A DNA stretch of 9,156 bases from NCBI GenBank assembly GCA_003489505.1, contig DNMA01000186.1, positions 1 to 9,156 on the forward strand. The letters are read 5' to 3'. How positions within the stretch are numbered: position 1 is the first letter of the stretch; each line of letters starts with the position of its first letter. Positions 7,321-9,156 of the stretch are shown here, piece after piece. Under the pieces are notes generated by a model. That model saw nothing but the letters and a program-made list of their open reading frames with translations. It was not told where the DNA came from and ran no database searches. The stretch comes from Legionellales bacterium (GTDB lineage: Bacteria > Pseudomonadota > Gammaproteobacteria > Legionellales > Legionellaceae). The position numbers were made by a program, and so were the translations under genes.

Positions 7321-8955
7321 ATGAGTCAGGATGTTGAAACAATTGAATATGATGTGATAATTGTGGGTGCAGGACCTGCGGGATTGACAACGGCTATTCG
7401 ATTAAAGCAACTTGCTAAAAAACATAAAAAAGATATCAAAATCTGTATTTTAGAAAAAGGCGCACAAGTGGGCGCACATATCTTATCAGGTGCCGTTCTC
7501 AATCCCAAAGTTTTAAAAGAACTCTTACCAGATGAGTATGAAAAAGCGCCTTTATTGACCCCTGTTCAAAAAGATAAGTTTTATCTATTAACTCAAAAGC
7601 ATGCTATTCGCCTACCTACTCCTCCTCAAATGAAAAACCATGGGAATTACATTATCAGTTTAGGTGAGCTTTGTCAGTTTCTTGCTTCAAAAGCAGAAGC
7701 CTTAGGTGTTGAAATATACCCAGGGTTTGCGGCCTCCAAAGTCATTTATAATAAAGCAGGTCACGTTTTAGGTGTCGCCACCAATGACATGGGTATTAAT
7801 AAAGAGGGCAAAAAAACCAGTAAATACCAACCCGGGATGCATATTCATGCCAAACAGACTATTTTTGCCGAAGGTTGTCGAGGTCATTTAAGTAATCAAA
7901 TTATTCAGCGTTTTCAATTAAGATTGAATAAAAGCCCTCAAACCTATGGTTTGGGTATCAAAGAAGTGTGGAAAGTTCCTGAAAAATACCATGAAGAAGG
8001 TTTAGTGATTCATACTGTAGGCTGGCCTTTACCCAATGATACCTATGGTGGTGCTTTTATTTATCATCTTTCTCAAAGCCGAGTCGCCATAGGCTTTGTC
8101 ACAGGCTTAGATTATCAAAATCCCTATTTAAGTCCTTTTGAAGAAATGCAAAGATTTAAAACCCATCCTTTAGTTAAAAAGATGCTCAAAGGCGGAGAAC
8201 GAATTGCCTATGGAGCTAAATCTTTAATTGAAGGCGGTTATCAATCCTTACCCAAAATTACCTTTCCAGGTGGTTTATTAGTTGGTGATGCAGCAGGGTT
8301 TTTAAATGTGCCACAAATTAAAGGGATTCACTGTGCCATGCAATCCGGCATGATTGCAGCTGAAGCCTGTTTTAGCTATCTCAAAGAACATACCACCAAG
8401 GGTCAAGAAATTCGTTCTTATCAACATCTAGCCGAAGAAAACTGGTTAATTCAGGATTTATATAAAGTTCGCAATATTCGCCCCGGTTTTCGTTATGGTT
8501 TATTAACGGGCTTAAGCAATGCAGCCTTTGAAACCTATATTACCCAAGGTCACTCACCATGGACATTTAAAAACCATGCGGATAACTTGCAATTGAAAAA
8601 AGCCAAACTTTGTACGCCCATTCAATATCCAAAGCCTGATAATGTGTTAACTTTTGATAGGCTCACATCAGTATATTTAACCAATACCTATCACGAAGAA
8701 GACCAGCCAGTGCATTTGTATTTAAAAGACCCTACAATTGCAATCAATATCAATTATAATCTTTACGACTCACCAGAGACGCGCTATTGTCCTGCCGCGG
8801 TCTATGAGATTATTCAATCGAATTATGGCCCCCAATTTCAAATTAATGCTCAAAACTGCATTCATTGTAAAGCTTGTGATATTAAAGATCCGAAGCAAAA
8901 TATTATCTGGGGCTCACCTGAAGGTGGTGGCGGTCCAAATTATATTGGCATGTAA
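7321..8955 (+). CDS. Electron transfer flavoprotein:ubiquinone oxidoreductase (ETF-QO, ETFDH-type)
   Basis: ETF-QO is a monotopic inner-membrane enzyme that takes electrons from reduced electron-transfer flavoprotein, mainly from acyl-CoA and amino-acid oxidation, and reduces ubiquinone. The 544-residue length is normal. The N-terminus has the FAD-binding dinucleotide fold DVIIVGAGPAGL (11-22). GGYQSLPK and the second flavin motif GDAAGFLNVPQIKG (from about 323) are conserved. The C-terminal [4Fe-4S] domain has all four cysteines: C490 in YCPAAVYE, and C513, C516 and C519 in NCIHCKACDIKDP. It closes with the family ending PEGGGGPNYIGM. The protein therefore looks complete and active. The electron donors EtfA and EtfB are not encoded in this window. 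It shares a 44-base divergent region with mazG and ends six bases before tRNA-Arg. Confidence 0.97.
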   Translation: MSQDVETIEYDVIIVGAGPAGLTTAIRLKQLAKKHKKDIKICILEKGAQVGAHILSGAVLNPKVLKELLPDEYEKAPLLTPVQKDKFYLLTQKHAIRLPTPPQMKNHGNYIISLGELCQFLASKAEALGVEIYPGFAASKVIYNKAGHVLGVATNDMGINKEGKKTSKYQPGMHIHAKQTIFAEGCRGHLSNQIIQRFQLRLNKSPQTYGLGIKEVWKVPEKYHEEGLVIHTVGWPLPNDTYGGAFIYHLSQSRVAIGFVTGLDYQNPYLSPFEEMQRFKTHPLVKKMLKGGERIAYGAKSLIEGGYQSLPKITFPGGLLVGDAAGFLNVPQIKGIHCAMQSGMIAAEACFSYLKEHTTKGQEIRSYQHLAEENWLIQDLYKVRNIRPGFRYGLLTGLSNAAFETYITQGHSPWTFKNHADNLQLKKAKLCTPIQYPKPDNVLTFDRLTSVYLTNTYHEEDQPVHLYLKDPTIAININYNLYDSPETRYCPAAVYEIIQSNYGPQFQINAQNCIHCKACDIKDPKQNIIWGSPEGGGGPNYIGM

Positions 8956-8961
8956 ACATAG

Positions 8962-9038
8962 GTCCCAGTGGCGCAGCTGGATAGCGCAGCCCCCTCCTAA
9001 GGGGCAGGTCGCAGGTTCAAATCCTGCCTGGGACGCCA
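8962..9038 (+). tRNA. tRNA-Arg (anticodon CCU)
   Basis: A complete 77-base cloverleaf with encoded CCA. The acceptor is GTCCCAG/CTGGGAC with discriminator G9035. The D arm is GCGC/GCGC with GG in the loop. The anticodon stem is GCCCC/GGGGC around CTCCTAA, giving anticodon CCT at 8996-8998, which reads AGG. The T arm is GCAGG/CCTGC with loop TTCAAAT. All stems pair perfectly. It starts six bases after the ETF-QO stop, and no own promoter is evident, so processing from a shared transcript is possible. Confidence 0.97.
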
Positions 9039-9057
9039 ATGAAATCAAAGTATAAAT

Positions 9058-9090
9058 AAACATGTTGTGATTTTGAAGGAATGTTTTTTT
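9058..9090 (+). terminator. Weak candidate terminator after tRNA-Arg
   Basis: AAACAT (9058-9063) can pair with ATGTTT (9081-9086) around a 17-base loop, and the run of Ts continues to 9090. The stem is short and AT-only, so the call rests mainly on the T-tract and its position after the tRNA. Confidence 0.2.
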
Positions 9091-9100
9091 CTCTGAGAAA

Positions 9101-9156
9101 TCATTTACTCCATTTTTGATAGAGCTTCGTTTGTTCTGTAAATTCTGTTTTACTTC
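9101..9156 (-). CDS. Possible C-terminal tail of a convergent gene entering from the right edge
   Basis: Read on the minus strand from the right edge, one frame gives KTEFTEQTKLYQKWSK followed by TGA (9103-9101). It looks like an ordinary polar protein tail, but only about 17 codons are visible and another minus frame is also open here. This is a guess from composition and position only. Confidence 0.2.
   Translation of the reverse strand, partial: SKTEFTEQTKLYQKWSK

Noticed and set aside
8738..9055. 105-codon plus-strand frame that runs through the end of the ETF-QO gene and the tRNA
   Set aside because: It reads through the conserved Fe-S domain in another frame and then through tRNA-Arg, so it cannot be a genuine protein gene.
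9039..9156. Search for an att-like repeat of the tRNA 3' end or an integrase start after tRNA-Arg
   Set aside because: No second copy of the tRNA end and no integrase-like reading frame occurs in the 118 visible bases; the distance to the edge is too short to decide.

Overview
The window looks like a chromosomal segment of an AT-rich gammaproteobacterium. The LolC/LolD proteins, the Mth938-like protein, the ETF:ubiquinone oxidoreductase and the Arg tRNA are all of proteobacterial type. The low GC, plus two large unrecognised proteins with membrane segments, would fit a host-associated lineage such as Legionellales. That placement is an inference from composition and gene style, not a demonstrated one. 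No transposase, integrase, CRISPR array or rRNA is visible.

Layout, left to right. (1) Bases 1-2967 (+) hold the 3' part of a very large gene. The reading frame is open to the left edge, and the visible part carries the end of one AAA+ lid, a complete dynein/midasin-like AAA+ module, and about 600 residues of unrecognised, mostly helical sequence ending in one hydrophobic segment. (2) On the minus strand, bases 5322-3010 form a tight operon: lolC-type permease, lolD ATPase, then a small Mth938/DUF498 protein. Both junctions overlap (8 bases and 1 base). (3) A 160-base divergent intergenic region carries a good sigma70-like promoter and a 14-bp direct repeat at 20-bp pitch in front of (4) an unrecognised 458-residue protein with about six membrane segments (5483-6859, +). 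(5) A small stand-alone MazG C-terminal-type pyrophosphohydrolase (minus) converges on it, 9 bases away. (6) ETF:ubiquinone oxidoreductase (7321-8955, +) is transcribed divergently from mazG. Six bases after its stop codon lies (7) a complete tRNA-Arg(CCU). The last 118 bases hold no convincing gene.

Functionally, the recognisable genes are housekeeping. LolCD extracts outer-membrane lipoproteins from the inner membrane. ETF-QO passes electrons from electron-transfer flavoprotein to ubiquinone. MazG-like enzymes hydrolyse nucleoside triphosphates. The two parts worth pursuing are the giant tandem-AAA+ protein and the six-TM protein with its own promoter and repeat pair. I see no clear evidence for a new multi-gene defence or mobile system within these bases.
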